A DNA stretch of 13,800 nt from Bacteroidota bacterium (GTDB lineage Bacteria > Bacteroidota > Bacteroidia > Bacteroidales > FEN-979): NCBI GenBank assembly GCA_026391755.1, contig JAPLDN010000426.1:1-13800 (forward strand), in the 5' to 3' direction. Positions 1 through 6,248 of the stretch are shown here, piece by piece; position 1 is the first letter of the stretch; the number at the start of each line of letters is the position of its first letter. Position numbers and translations under genes: made by a program. The notes under the pieces were generated by a model. The model was not told the origin of the DNA, ran no database searches, and saw nothing but the letters and a program-made list of their open reading frames with translations.

Positions 1-2
1 AG

Positions 3-560
3 GACGGGCGCGAAGTCAGCGCTTATATGTTCGGCGCAAATGTGGGTTACCAGATCGTGAAACCATTTAAACTTATGATCGGTTACGAGCAACTCAGCGG
101 GACCGACAACAACCCGGCCAATAAAGCGGATGTTGCAAAAAAAGTGAACAGTTTCAATGTATTGTACGGGACCAACCACCAGCTTTACGGGTATATGGAC
201 ATGTTCAACAGCATGCTCCAGACTACGTATAACTACCCCGGGCTGAACCAGATCTATGCCCGCGGCACCGTGAATTTCAGCAAAGTCACTTCGCTTGAAG
301 CAACATACCGGTATTTCAGCTTTGGTAAGGAGTATCTGACCGACGGCACAAAAGTCAATAAGAACCTGGGGTCGGAACTCGATATGATGTTCCTTTACAA
401 GCCCCTCCCCAATGTTGAGCTCAACGCAGCTTACTGCTATTTCTTCCCGACTTCAACCATGGAACTTCTCAACGGTTTAAAAAGCTCGGTCAGGGGCTCC
501 CAATATGTTTACCTGATGATCACTTACAAACCAAAGTTCTTCAGCACCGAAAAGAATTAG
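3..560 (+). CDS. Outer-membrane beta-barrel protein, alginate-export-like family (3' part only)
   Basis: The reading frame is open from the first bases of the window, so the true start lies upstream and only about the last 185 residues are seen. The sequence alternates polar and aromatic residues in strand-length blocks, as in an outer-membrane beta-barrel. A YGTNHQLYGYMD segment and a late block (GSELDMMFLYKPLPNVELN, then YCYFFPTSTMELL) resemble the C-terminal strands of the alginate-export-like porins common in Bacteroidota. It ends with strands YVYLMITYKP and KFF, close to the usual aromatic-rich barrel terminus. The substrate cannot be inferred; the family name does not prove alginate transport. 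A strong terminator follows at once, so it is the last gene of its transcript. It may have nothing to do with the sulfur genes downstream, although such porins often sit near respiratory genes. Confidence 0.7.
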   Translation, partial: DGREVSAYMFGANVGYQIVKPFKLMIGYEQLSGTDNNPANKADVAKKVNSFNVLYGTNHQLYGYMDMFNSMLQTTYNYPGLNQIYARGTVNFSKVTSLEATYRYFSFGKEYLTDGTKVNKNLGSELDMMFLYKPLPNVELNAAYCYFFPTSTMELLNGLKSSVRGSQYVYLMITYKPKFFSTEKN

Positions 561-571
561 TCTTACCTTTG

Positions 572-617
572 AAACATCCGGCGGGTGCAGGCTTCATGCC
601 TGAGGCCGGATGTTTTT
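572..617 (+). terminator. Rho-independent terminator after the porin gene
   Basis: An 11-bp perfect stem (AAACATCCGGC at 572-582 with GCCGGATGTTT at 605-615) encloses a second stem (CAGGC at 588-592 with GCCTG at 598-602). It runs into a short T tract. It ends the porin transcript. It also overlaps an ATG at 610, which argues against that codon as the start of queA. Confidence 0.85.
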
Positions 618-645
618 ATTTTCACCCTCTCAATGTAACACGCTT

Positions 646-1863
646 ATGGCCCTTCCTCCGGGTATACATATTGCACAATATAATTATGATCTGCCTGCGG
701 ATCGCATCGCCCAAAGGCCACTCGTAAGGCGGGATGCGTCACGCCTGCTGGTTTACCGGGACGGCCTGATAACAGACGGGCAATTTTCGGAAATAGACAA
801 ACTGGTCCCTGAAGGAAGCCTGATGGTGTTCAACGACACCAAGGTGGTCAGGGCCAGGTTAGTGTTTGCCAAACCCACAGGCGGACTTATTGAGATCTTT
901 TGCCTTGAGCCACTATCCCCTACAGTGGATTTTCAGCTGGCTTTTCAACAGGGACCTGGATGCCGCTGGAGTTGTTTGGTAGGGAATGCAAAAAAATGGA
1001 AAGACGAGCATCTTGTAATAAACCTGGATGTTAAAGACGGCTGGCTTAAGGCCGTAAGAAAATCAAGCCTCTCTGACGGTTGTTTTGAGATTGAGTTCAG
1101 CTGGGCTCCTGCTTCGCTTTCTTTTTCCGATGTCCTGCTTATGGCCGGCAGGGTCCCCCTTCCTCCATACATTAACAGGGATTCGGATGACGAAGATACT
1201 CTCAGGTATCAGACAGTGTATGCAAAACATGAAGGATCCGTTGCAGCCCCGACTGCAGGGCTTCACTTTTCGGAGGACATCCTTGAGCGGCTGAGAACAC
1301 GAAATTGTGCTGCAGAACAACTTACCCTGCATGTAGGATTGGGAACCTTCAGGCCTGTAAGTGTAACCAACGTGCTTGATCATATCATGCACAACGAATC
1401 ATTCGTGGTCAGACTTTCAACCCTCAGGTCCTTATGTAACCCGCTTAATTCCCATGTCATCGCTGTGGGCACAACCTCGGCAAGGACCCTTGAAAGCCTG
1501 TACTGGCTGGGGGTTAAGGTAATCACACATCCGCAAACAGAAATAAATACGATAAACCAGTGGGATCCCTATCAAACAGAAAACTCAGGGCTCCCCGGTA
1601 AAACAGAAGCGCTAGCTGCCCTCATAAAATTTATGGAGGATGCCGGCCTGAAAGAATTCCACGGAAGTACCAGCCTGATCATCGTCCCGGGATATCAGTT
1701 CAGGGTTCTCACCGGCCTGATCACCAACTTCCATATGCCCCGGAGTACCTTGCTTTTACTCATAGCCGCGTTCGCCGGGGATGGATGGAAAACCGTCTAT
1801 TCCCATGCCCTAGCCGAGGGGTACCGCTTTCTGAGCTATGGAGATGCCTGCATGTTTTTATAA
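646..1863 (+). CDS. queA: S-adenosylmethionine:tRNA ribosyltransferase-isomerase, long form
   Basis: QueA transfers and isomerises the ribosyl group of S-adenosylmethionine onto 7-aminomethyl-7-deazaguanine in tRNA, giving epoxyqueuosine, the penultimate step of queuosine synthesis. Family blocks occur in order, numbered from the ATG at 646: FNDTKVVRARL (about 62-72), SVAAPTAGLHF (198-208), HVGLGTFRPV (229-238), HIMHNE (246-251), VGTTSARTLES (274-284), LITNFHMPRSTLL (358-370) and YRFLSYGDA (393-401). At 405 residues it exceeds the usual 340-350. The extra length lies mostly between the ARTLES block and the IIVPGYQF block (about 285-345), as in a long form I recall from Bacteroidota. The start at 646 is preferred because the in-frame ATG at 610 lies in the upstream terminator. 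A role for this long form other than queuosine synthesis cannot be excluded. No promoter is evident. Confidence 0.85.
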   Translation: MALPPGIHIAQYNYDLPADRIAQRPLVRRDASRLLVYRDGLITDGQFSEIDKLVPEGSLMVFNDTKVVRARLVFAKPTGGLIEIFCLEPLSPTVDFQLAFQQGPGCRWSCLVGNAKKWKDEHLVINLDVKDGWLKAVRKSSLSDGCFEIEFSWAPASLSFSDVLLMAGRVPLPPYINRDSDDEDTLRYQTVYAKHEGSVAAPTAGLHFSEDILERLRTRNCAAEQLTLHVGLGTFRPVSVTNVLDHIMHNESFVVRLSTLRSLCNPLNSHVIAVGTTSARTLESLYWLGVKVITHPQTEINTINQWDPYQTENSGLPGKTEALAALIKFMEDAGLKEFHGSTSLIIVPGYQFRVLTGLITNFHMPRSTLLLLIAAFAGDGWKTVYSHALAEGYRFLSYGDACMFL

Positions 1864-1894
1864 AAATAAAATATGCATTTGTGCATTTCTTTGT

Positions 1895-1902
1895 TAATTT
1901 TG
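1895..1902 (+). promoter_or_regulatory. Possible -7 element (TAnnTTTG) before tatA
   Basis: TAATTTTG matches the Bacteroidota -7 consensus TAnnTTTG and lies 20 bases before the tatA start. No TTTG occurs at the expected 19-21 base spacing upstream; the nearest (1878-1881) is only 13 bases away. The call is therefore weak, and tatA could be read from the queA transcript. Confidence 0.35.
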
Positions 1903-1922
1903 TGATTCAAATTCAGGAAATT

Positions 1923-2147
1923 ATGACCTTAGGTATTTTATTGATATTCGGCCTCGGCACCCAGGAAATAATGTTGATCGCCCTGATCGTTCTGCTTCTT
2001 TTCGGAGGCTCAAAGATCCCCGAACTTATGAAAGGCATAGGAAAAGGCGTTAAAAGTTTCAAAGACGGTATGGCCGGAATTGAAGAAGATCTGAAATCAG
2101 AACCCAAAAAAGAGCAGCCGGAAACCAAGCCGGAAGAGAAAAAATAA
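1923..2147 (+). CDS. tatA: Twin-arginine translocase subunit TatA/E
   Basis: This 74-residue protein has the complete TatA plan. A short N-terminal membrane helix spans about residues 4-27, with the conserved polar residue of the family (Glu15 in GTQEI). The FGGSKIPEL hinge follows (27-35), then an amphipathic helix (about 36-50) and a charged, Lys/Glu/Pro-rich cytoplasmic tail. TatA oligomers form the pathway for folded, twin-arginine-signal proteins across the inner membrane. The start at 1923 is chosen because the membrane helix begins there; a longer reading frame from 1785 overlaps the end of queA and adds residues no TatA has. It lies 59 bases after queA and is followed by a strong terminator. 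Several of the redox proteins downstream look cytoplasmic, so a direct link to the sulfur genes is not implied. Confidence 0.9.
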   Translation: MTLGILLIFGLGTQEIMLIALIVLLLFGGSKIPELMKGIGKGVKSFKDGMAGIEEDLKSEPKKEQPETKPEEKK

Positions 2148-2170
2148 TCACCGGTTAAATCCGGTTTGTC

Positions 2171-2220
2171 AATAGCATCCAGGATGCAGTTTCTCTGCAT
2201 TTTCAGGATGCTATTTTTTT
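2171..2220 (+). terminator. Rho-independent terminator after tatA
   Basis: A 10-bp perfect stem (AATAGCATCC at 2171-2180 with GGATGCTATT at 2206-2215) holds an inner stem (ATGCAG at 2184-2189 with CTGCAT at 2195-2200). It continues into a run of seven T. It isolates queA-tatA from the sulfur genes. Confidence 0.92.
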
Positions 2221-2238
2221 GTATTTTCACTCCATCAT

Positions 2239-2254
2239 TGTGAATAGTTTCACA
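2239..2254. promoter_or_regulatory. CRP-type operator upstream of sqr
   Basis: TGTGAATAGTTTCACA is a perfect TGTGA-N6-TCACA palindrome in the gap between the tatA terminator and sqr. Its centre (2246.5) is 82.5 bases before the first base of the -7 element. The same motif occurs at 5686-5701 and 11233-11248. Binding by the Crp/Fnr protein at 4922-5623 is inferred from the match of motif and recognition helix. Confidence 0.72.
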
Positions 2255-2303
2255 GTATTTAGAAACAGTCTGAATATAAATTTATAAAATATCTCTAAAT
2301 CGC

Positions 2304-2336
2304 TTTGGTATCACCATATAAAAATATATACCTTTG
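2304..2336 (+). promoter_or_regulatory. Bacteroidota-type promoter of sqr
   Basis: TTTG at 2304-2307 and TACCTTTG at 2329-2336 match the -33 (TTTG) and -7 (TAnnTTTG) elements with a 21-base spacer. This would start transcription a few bases after 2336 and give a leader of roughly 30 bases before the ATG at 2375. Confidence 0.75.
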
Positions 2337-2374
2337 TCCATATTTGCACAGAACCCCTATATCTTCTTATTCAA

Positions 2375-3604
2375 ATGAAAAAGCTACTGATCCTTGGCGC
2401 TGGTACCGGCGGTACCATCATGGCCAACAAAATGCGTAAACTTCTTGAGCGCGACGAATGGGACATCACCATAGTCGACCAGTACAAAACCCATTATTAC
2501 CAGCCGGGTTTTTTATTCATGCCCTTTGGTTATTACACGAAAAACGATGTGGTTAAACCAAAAACGAACTTTATCCCGTTCGGGGTCAATGTGATCTTCC
2601 AGGAAATTGAGCGTATCGATGCCCCGGCCAATTCGGTCCATTTGAAGGACGGGACCAATCTCCGCTATGATTTCCTGATCATTGCCACAGGAACACGCAC
2701 AGCCCCTGAAGAAACTCCCGGTTTGACAGGCCCCCTGTGGAGGAAGAACATTTTTGATTTTTACACCTATGAAGGGGCTTCTGCGCTTGCCGATTTTTTC
2801 AAGACCTGGAAAGGAAGGGAACTTGTTTTGAATATTGCCGACATGCCTATCAAATGCCCTGTTGCTCCTTTGGAATTTGTGATGTTTGCCGATGCGTTTT
2901 TCGTCGAAAGAGGACTCAGGAATGATGTCAATATAACCTATGTGACACCGCTTTCAGGCGCTTTTACCAAACCAAGGGCCTCGAAAGTTTTAGGTGAGCT
3001 TCTGGTTCAGAAAAATATAAATATTGTTCCCGATTTCTATATGGAAAGGGTCGACAATGAAAAGAAAGCCATCGTTTCGTACGATGAACGCGAAATCCCG
3101 TTTGATTGCCTGATTACAGTCCCGGTGCATAAGGGCGACCCGCTTATTGGCCGAAGCGGCCTGGGCGATGAGATGGACTTTGTGAAAGCCGATAAATATA
3201 CCCTTCAGCAGGTCGAATTCCCAAACGTATTTGTGATTGGTGATGCCGGCAATTTCCCGACATCAAAAGCAGGTTCCGTGGTACATTTCCAGGCTGATGT
3301 CCTCACCGAGAACCTCACTTGTGCAATCGAGAACCGCCCTCTCACCAATAAATTTGACGGGCATTCAAACTGTTATATTGAAACCGGTTTCGGCAAGGGT
3401 GCACTCATCGATTTTAATTATGATACAGAACCTCTTCCCGGCTCCTTCCCCTTTCCGGGCATAGGCCCGTTCGGACTTCTTAAGGAATCCCGTACCAACC
3501 ATTATGGAAAGCTGATGTTCCGATGGATATACTGGCATATCCTGTTAAAGGGGAAAGAAATGCCTATCGATTCCAAGATGACAATGGCAGGTAAAAAAAT
3601 GTAA
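2375..3604 (+). CDS. sqr: Sulfide:quinone oxidoreductase-type flavoprotein
   Basis: This 409-residue flavoprotein would oxidise sulfide at the membrane and reduce quinone, releasing zero-valent sulfur or polysulfide. The N-terminal FAD-binding Rossmann motif is GAGTGGTIMAN (8-18). An ATGTR motif (104-108) and a second FAD contact, FVIGDAGNFP (286-295), follow. The two redox cysteines expected for the active-site disulfide are Cys161 in KCPVAPLEF and Cys333 in SNCYIETG. The extra cysteine near residue 125 of type I enzymes is absent. The C-terminal hydrophobic/aromatic segment (about 351-395) would anchor it to the membrane monotopically. It has its own promoter and operator and is followed 11 bases later by a DUF1641 gene, a known SQR neighbour. 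A related flavoprotein acting on another sulfur compound is possible, but both cysteines favour SQR. Confidence 0.88.
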   Translation: MKKLLILGAGTGGTIMANKMRKLLERDEWDITIVDQYKTHYYQPGFLFMPFGYYTKNDVVKPKTNFIPFGVNVIFQEIERIDAPANSVHLKDGTNLRYDFLIIATGTRTAPEETPGLTGPLWRKNIFDFYTYEGASALADFFKTWKGRELVLNIADMPIKCPVAPLEFVMFADAFFVERGLRNDVNITYVTPLSGAFTKPRASKVLGELLVQKNINIVPDFYMERVDNEKKAIVSYDEREIPFDCLITVPVHKGDPLIGRSGLGDEMDFVKADKYTLQQVEFPNVFVIGDAGNFPTSKAGSVVHFQADVLTENLTCAIENRPLTNKFDGHSNCYIETGFGKGALIDFNYDTEPLPGSFPFPGIGPFGLLKESRTNHYGKLMFRWIYWHILLKGKEMPIDSKMTMAGKKM

Positions 3605-3615
3605 TTCACCGGAAT

Positions 3616-4278
3616 ATGGCTGAAAAAGAAATACAGGAGCAGCTTACCGAGCTCCGTCAGAAAATGGACATGGTCCTGGAATACGTTTCGGTTCAAAACC
3701 AGAAGAGGGAAGAGATCGATGATTTTGTCGAAGATGCCGGCATTGTCATAAAGGATGTAGTTAAACAAACCTCCCTCATGCTTGAAAAGTCCCAGGTGGA
3801 ACTGGATCACTGCGGCTTGTCATGCCTGCTGATCAAGGTGCTTCAAAACCTCGACAGCTTTCATGATATGTTTGAATTGATGGAAAGTGCGAAAGATTTC
3901 ATGAAGGACGTCACACCTATCATGCACCAGGTGGGTCTTGATGCAGTCAATAAAATGAATGAACTTGACAGCAAGGGGTACTTTGATTATATCAGGGAAC
4001 TTGGTAACTTCGTCGACAAATGGATACAGGTATTCACCAAGGAAGATCTTATCAGGCTTCAGGGCAACCTTGAAAATATTGCGGGTATAGTGCGCAATCT
4101 TTCAGACCCTGAACTTATGAAGGGCCTGAATAATATGACTCTGGCCCTTGCCCGTGTAAAGCCCGATGAGAAACTGGATAACAAATCGATCTTTGGATTA
4201 TTTAAACAACTGAACTCCCCGGAAGTGCGTAAGTCACTTTCATACACGCTGAGGCTGGTGCAGGCGATGAAAACCTAG
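3616..4278 (+). CDS. DUF1641 family protein, SQR-associated
   Basis: This 220-residue, mostly helical protein lies 11 bases after sqr and is surely co-transcribed with it. Residues 1-35 are charged and heptad-like, suggesting a short coiled coil. A CGLSC pair (Cys66, Cys70) follows. The C-terminal half ends in LFKQLNSPEVRKSLSYTLRL, which resembles the conserved tail of DUF1641 (COG2427). DUF1641 genes commonly stand beside sulfide:quinone reductases or formate dehydrogenases, but their role is unknown. No signal peptide or membrane helix is seen, so it is probably cytoplasmic. The CxxxC pair might bind a metal or form a disulfide; this is speculation. Confidence 0.75.
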   Translation: MAEKEIQEQLTELRQKMDMVLEYVSVQNQKREEIDDFVEDAGIVIKDVVKQTSLMLEKSQVELDHCGLSCLLIKVLQNLDSFHDMFELMESAKDFMKDVTPIMHQVGLDAVNKMNELDSKGYFDYIRELGNFVDKWIQVFTKEDLIRLQGNLENIAGIVRNLSDPELMKGLNNMTLALARVKPDEKLDNKSIFGLFKQLNSPEVRKSLSYTLRLVQAMKT

Positions 4279-4285
4279 AAAACTG

Positions 4286-4341
4286 GATAGCTGGATAGCT
4301 GGATATCAAGCTATCGCAGCGAAGCTGCTTATCCAGCTATC
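4286..4341. repeat. Nested palindromic repeat (REP-like) with 8-base tandem copies
   Basis: The unit GGATAGCT is repeated in tandem (4285-4304). GATAGCTGGATA, present at both 4286-4297 and 4294-4305, pairs perfectly over 12 bp with TATCCAGCTATC at 4330-4341. Inside lies GCAGC-GAA-GCTGC (4316-4328). No T run follows, so it is not a standard terminator. It may be a dispersed extragenic palindrome or an RNA-processing or stability element between the DUF1641 gene and the DsrC-like gene. Confidence 0.7.
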
Positions 4342-4379
4342 ATAAAATAAATGACATTAATAATTAAAATCATTGAAAC

Positions 4380-4691
4380 ATGGCACAGAAAGTTTTTGCT
4401 GGAATCAGCGTAGATGTAAACGATGAAGGGTACATGACCGACCGTTCACAATGGACCAAAGACATCGCTAAGGAAATCGCTAAGGAAGAAGGTATCGAGC
4501 TTACCGATAAGCATTACACCCTCCTTGATTACCTCCGTGAACGCCAGTCAAAAGGCGAAAGCCTTACAATCAGGTCGGTGGGAACCAGCGGCATCATCGA
4601 CATAAAAGGATTTTACCAGCTTTTCCCGGGAGCTCCCATGAAAAAAGCTGCGAAAATTGCCGGGATTCCCAAACCCGCTTCCTGCGTTTAA
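4380..4691 (+). CDS. DsrC/TusE-family sulfur carrier with a single C-terminal cysteine
   Basis: This 103-residue protein has the DsrC/TusE fold signature and the flexible C-terminal arm ending IAGIPKPASCV. Only the penultimate cysteine (Cys102, CysA) is present. The position 11 residues earlier, CysB in true DsrC, is Ala91. Single-cysteine relatives such as TusE receive persulfide sulfur but cannot form the intramolecular disulfide or trisulfide of DsrC. It follows sqr and the DUF1641 gene without an obvious promoter of its own and is followed 29 bases later by a small cysteine protein. The context suggests it accepts sulfur made during sulfide oxidation; a tRNA-thiolation role like that of TusE in enterobacteria is less likely here. 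It differs clearly from the second family member at 7723-8040, so the two are old paralogues and not a recent duplication. Confidence 0.88.
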   Translation: MAQKVFAGISVDVNDEGYMTDRSQWTKDIAKEIAKEEGIELTDKHYTLLDYLRERQSKGESLTIRSVGTSGIIDIKGFYQLFPGAPMKKAAKIAGIPKPASCV

Positions 4692-4720
4692 TCATCAAAC
4701 AACAAACAACAAACAAAACA

Positions 4721-4921
4721 ATGGCAAAAGAAGAATTTCCCCTGAAAAAAGTCTGCCTGATTATCGAAGCCGGAGGAGGTGAGATTTACGCCTGCAAACT
4801 GGCCATGGATATGTTCAAGCTGAAAAAGGAAGACTTATGGGAAGGTGTTAAGGACGTTCTTACAGTTGGCGACTTCTATGAGAAGTGCGGCGGCTTGCAA
4901 ACACAGATCATCTTTACATAA
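4721..4921 (+). CDS. Small cysteine-containing protein of unknown function
   Basis: This 66-residue protein is not recognised with confidence. It opens with a beta-like segment (VCLIIEAGGGEIYACKLAMD) and ends DFYEKCGGLQTQIIF, with cysteines at 12, 25 and 56. The layout, a hydrophobic strand with a glycine-rich turn, a helix, and a late cysteine before a final strand, recalls small DsrE/DsrH-type sulfurtransferase subunits. It is shorter than those, so the link is only suggestive. It has no signal peptide and would be cytoplasmic. It follows the single-cysteine DsrC-like gene by 29 bases and probably shares its transcript. Its stop codon is directly adjacent to the stop of the opposing Crp/Fnr gene, with no bases between. 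Its place in a sulfide operon makes a sulfur-carrier or partner role for the DsrC-like protein plausible but unproven. Confidence 0.65.
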   Translation: MAKEEFPLKKVCLIIEAGGGEIYACKLAMDMFKLKKEDLWEGVKDVLTVGDFYEKCGGLQTQIIFT

Positions 4922-5623
4922 TCAGCCGTTCCTGCTGATCTGCTGAAGCAATTCCGGATCTTTAATTTTCACATGACGGTCTTCCACCGAGAGAATGCCG
5001 TCTTCTTTTAATTTCAGTAATACTCTTGTTGCACTTTCCCTTGAAATACCAATGAGGTCGGCAAGTTCCTGCCTCGTAAAAGGAATTTCAAATTCAATAT
5101 TCTCATAAATGATGCGTGAAAAATACAGCATCGCATCTGCTACTTTCCCATAAGTCTTCTTCTGAGACTGGCTCATGAACCTGTGAAAATTGTTCAGGCT
5201 GTCACGGGAAACAGAAATGAGGATCTCATAGGCAAACTCCCCGTTATTTTTTATCAGCTGTTTGAACATGCCGATATCAATATAGCAGACCTTGATATCC
5301 TCAAGTGCGGCGTAAGAATAATGGTTCACCCGGTCACCAAACAGTGACGGCAACCCCAGGTAACTGTATTTCTTAACTATCTGCAGGATTTGTTCCTTGT
5401 CATTGGAAGTCCTTACATATTCCTTTACTAAGCCTGATTTTAAGTAAATGATATTGGAATTCAGGGAGCCCTCATGGATGATGATATCTCCCTTTTTGAA
5501 CTCAGCCTCCCTGCTGTTTTCATTTACGTCGTCAAGTTCTCCTGGTGCCAGAACAGCAGCAGCACAGGACTTTTCTTTGCAATCACGGCAATGTGTTTTA
5601 TACGGAAGCGGATCGGGAAACAT
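4922..5623 (-). CDS. Crp/Fnr-family transcription regulator
   Basis: From the ATG at 5623 this is a 233-residue Crp/Fnr regulator, a normal length. A short cysteine cluster (CRDCKEKSC, residues 12-20) precedes a cyclic-nucleotide-binding-like beta domain (FKKGDIIIHEG, then IIYLKSGLVKEY), a long dimer helix and a C-terminal winged helix (FTRQELADLIGISRESATRVL). The recognition helix keeps Arg-Glu-x-x-x-Arg (R195, E196, R200), the pattern CRP uses for TGTGA half-sites, not the FNR pattern. The frame is open to a GTG at 5737, but that stretch contains a perfect TGTGA-N6-TCACA palindrome, so it is better read as the promoter region, implying autoregulation. The N-terminal cysteines (C12, C15, C20) could sense redox or sulfur state or hold a cluster; the ligand is unknown. 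It is convergent with the sqr operon and divergent from the next operon. Confidence 0.87.
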   Translation of the reverse strand: MFPDPLPYKTHCRDCKEKSCAAAVLAPGELDDVNENSREAEFKKGDIIIHEGSLNSNIIYLKSGLVKEYVRTSNDKEQILQIVKKYSYLGLPSLFGDRVNHYSYAALEDIKVCYIDIGMFKQLIKNNGEFAYEILISVSRDSLNNFHRFMSQSQKKTYGKVADAMLYFSRIIYENIEFEIPFTRQELADLIGISRESATRVLLKLKEDGILSVEDRHVKIKDPELLQQISRNG

Positions 5624-5685
5624 CAGATTACAACTTGGTTTATAGTATTTTGCCCACAAAGATGCGTATTTTTTCACTGACGGAA

Positions 5686-5701
5686 TGTGATTTTCGTCAC
5701 A
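5686..5701. promoter_or_regulatory. CRP-type operator at the regulator promoter
   Basis: TGTGATTTTCGTCACA is a perfect TGTGA-N6-TCACA palindrome 63 bases upstream of the preferred start of the Crp/Fnr gene. It probably mediates autoregulation. It is also about 120 bases before the candidate -7 element of the divergent operon and could serve both. Confidence 0.68.
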
Positions 5702-5821
5702 TCTTCGTATGTTTCTGATTTTACAGTCACCTGTCACATATCACTATTTATTATTGCCAGTTGCATTTTTATTCGTATCCAGTATCACGCCCCCTCATTC
5801 TCAAACTGCACAAGGTCTTGG

Positions 5822-5829
5822 TAATTTTG
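5822..5829 (+). promoter_or_regulatory. Possible -7 element of the NifX-desulfurase-DsrC operon
   Basis: TAATTTTG matches the Bacteroidota -7 consensus and lies 65 bases before the ATG at 5895. No TTTG is found at the expected distance upstream, so the promoter may depend on an activator, or this may be a chance match. Confidence 0.45.
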
Positions 5830-5894
5830 ACCACATGATTTCAGACCTCCTTCCAATTGTATCAATTACGGGGTCTGAGTAAAAGAAAAGACCT

Positions 5895-6233
5895 ATGAAA
5901 GCAGCTATTCCAACCAATGACGGATTGATGATGGCATCATCCTTTGAAGACGCCAGGGGATTCCTTGTCCTTAATATTGAGCTTGGAAAAGTTGTAAAGG
6001 AAGAGATGATAGGAAGCAAACCGGGAAGAAGTTCTGCAGACGAGGATGTTTTTGACATGTTAAAAGATTGCTCTGCAGTTCTTGCAGGTAATATCACTGA
6101 TGCTTCGAAAGCAATTCTTGAAAAAAGACATATTTCAATCATCTCCAGCCGGGATAAGATCATTACCAATGTAATCATGAATTACCTGGAACATGAGGCC
6201 GGGAAAGTGGCCGATACCTGTTGTTGTCCGTGA
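5895..6233 (+). CDS. NifX/NifB-C/MTH1175-like iron-molybdenum cofactor-domain protein
   Basis: This 112-residue protein starts MKAAIPTNDG and continues with the fold of the dinitrogenase iron-molybdenum cofactor-binding family (NifX, NafY, NifB C-terminus, MTH1175). The line DCSAVLAGNITDASKAILEK (about 57-76) fits the conserved Gly-containing strand-helix of the domain. In nitrogen fixers these proteins hold FeMo-cofactor precursors; stand-alone forms in non-fixers have no settled role and may bind metal-sulfur clusters. The tail ends CCCP (Cys109-Cys111), a compact thiol patch outside the core domain. It is first in the operon, 15 bases before a class-V PLP enzyme, and no nif gene is seen. 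A job in iron-sulfur or sulfur handling near the desulfurases is inferred from the neighbours. Confidence 0.8.
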   Translation: MKAAIPTNDGLMMASSFEDARGFLVLNIELGKVVKEEMIGSKPGRSSADEDVFDMLKDCSAVLAGNITDASKAILEKRHISIISSRDKIITNVIMNYLEHEAGKVADTCCCP

Positions 6234-6248
6234 CGAGATGATCGTTTT

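Noticed and set aside
610..645. An in-frame ATG at 610 as the start of queA
   Set aside because: It lies within the 3' arm of the upstream terminator, and the 12 extra residues do not resemble a QueA N-terminus; the ATG at 646 is better placed.
1785..1922. A longer reading frame for tatA beginning at 1785
   Set aside because: It overlaps the last 79 bases of queA in another frame and would add 46 residues before the membrane helix, which TatA proteins do not have.
4281..4345. Tandem repeats after the DUF1641 gene as a CRISPR array
   Set aside because: The unit is only 8 bases, there are no spacers, and the repeats form the arm of one hairpin.
4380..4691. Calling the first DsrC-family gene a true DsrC
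   Set aside because: The second conserved cysteine is alanine (Ala91), so it cannot form the DsrC intramolecular disulfide; it is listed as a single-cysteine TusE-like member.
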